From Mesohalobacter halotolerans (GTDB taxonomy: Bacteria; Bacteroidota; Bacteroidia; Flavobacteriales; Flavobacteriaceae): a DNA stretch of 64,000 nucleotides. Below the pieces are notes generated by a model. The model had not been told where the DNA came from. It saw only the letters and a list, made by a program, of their open reading frames with translations, and searched no databases. The stretch spans positions 186,001-250,000 of the forward strand of contig NZ_SWMU01000004.1 in NCBI RefSeq assembly GCF_006120725.1, in the 5' to 3' direction. The position numbers and the translations under genes were made by a program. Below, one piece after another: positions 63,980-64,000 of the stretch. How positions within the stretch are numbered: position 1 is the first letter of the stretch; each line of letters opens with the position of its first letter.

Positions 63980-64000
63980 AATAGTTTTCAATTAATATTA

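Noticed and set aside
63979-63991. TTG at 63991 as the start of actA
   Set aside because: The ATG at 63979 directly precedes a normal basic signal-peptide start (KKVILRP), and the TTG only adds four residues.

Overview
This window is chromosomal DNA of a marine-type member of the Bacteroidota, most likely Flavobacteriaceae. The evidence is a low-GC coding style, A-rich translation starts without clear Shine-Dalgarno sites, promoters of the TAnnTTTG type (one with the full TTG-N19-TAnnTTTG spacing in front of rpmH), type IX secretion tails of both A and B type, a SusC/SusD locus, an alternative complex III operon, a YpdA-like reductase and a 950-residue CarB. No tRNA, rRNA, CRISPR array or transposase gene was seen.

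Layout. 1-5.6 kb holds a partial NamZ-like muramidase, a LolC/E-like permease whose 5' end overlaps it head to head, a cystathionine-beta-synthase-like enzyme, a metallophosphoesterase and an AsmA-like protein. 5.7-23.7 kb is a polysaccharide utilisation locus: a membrane-spanning one-component regulator (propeller, Y_Y_Y domain, LuxR-type HTH) faces a secreted glycan-binding protein, SusC, SusD, a PKD/CBM lipoprotein, a multidomain GH5, a small FN3-like lipoprotein, a GH16 and a GH30. GH16, GH30 and GH5 together point to laminarin or a related beta-1,3/1,6-glucan. 23.7-25.9 kb has repeats, a TIGR00266/AIM24 protein and a small secreted protein. 25.9-31.4 kb is a tight six-gene operon: FAD oxidoreductase, methyltransferase, type III polyketide synthase, FabI-like reductase, FabZ-like dehydratase and ketoacyl synthase. 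It is probably a lipid or polyketide pathway and is the least described system in the window.

31.4-37 kb carries a frameshifted DUF6090 gene, two small genes, rpmH, carB and rpe. 37-41 kb looks like an insertion beside rpe: two T9SS cargo genes, one of them a subtilisin-like protease preceded by an 8-bp tandem repeat placed like a phase-variation switch, followed by a diverged second copy of the rpe 3' end. 41-45.4 kb has a YpdA-like reductase, an MscS-like pseudogene with two lesions, and a coiled-coil protein in an operon with trmD. 45.4-52 kb has a large type-B T9SS protein, an ABC-2 exporter and an M61 peptidase. 52.3-64 kb is the respiratory operon actABCDEF-ctaC-ctaD, read on the minus strand, which passes electrons from menaquinol through alternative complex III to a cytochrome oxidase.

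All functions are read from sequence motifs and remembered family features. No database search was run.
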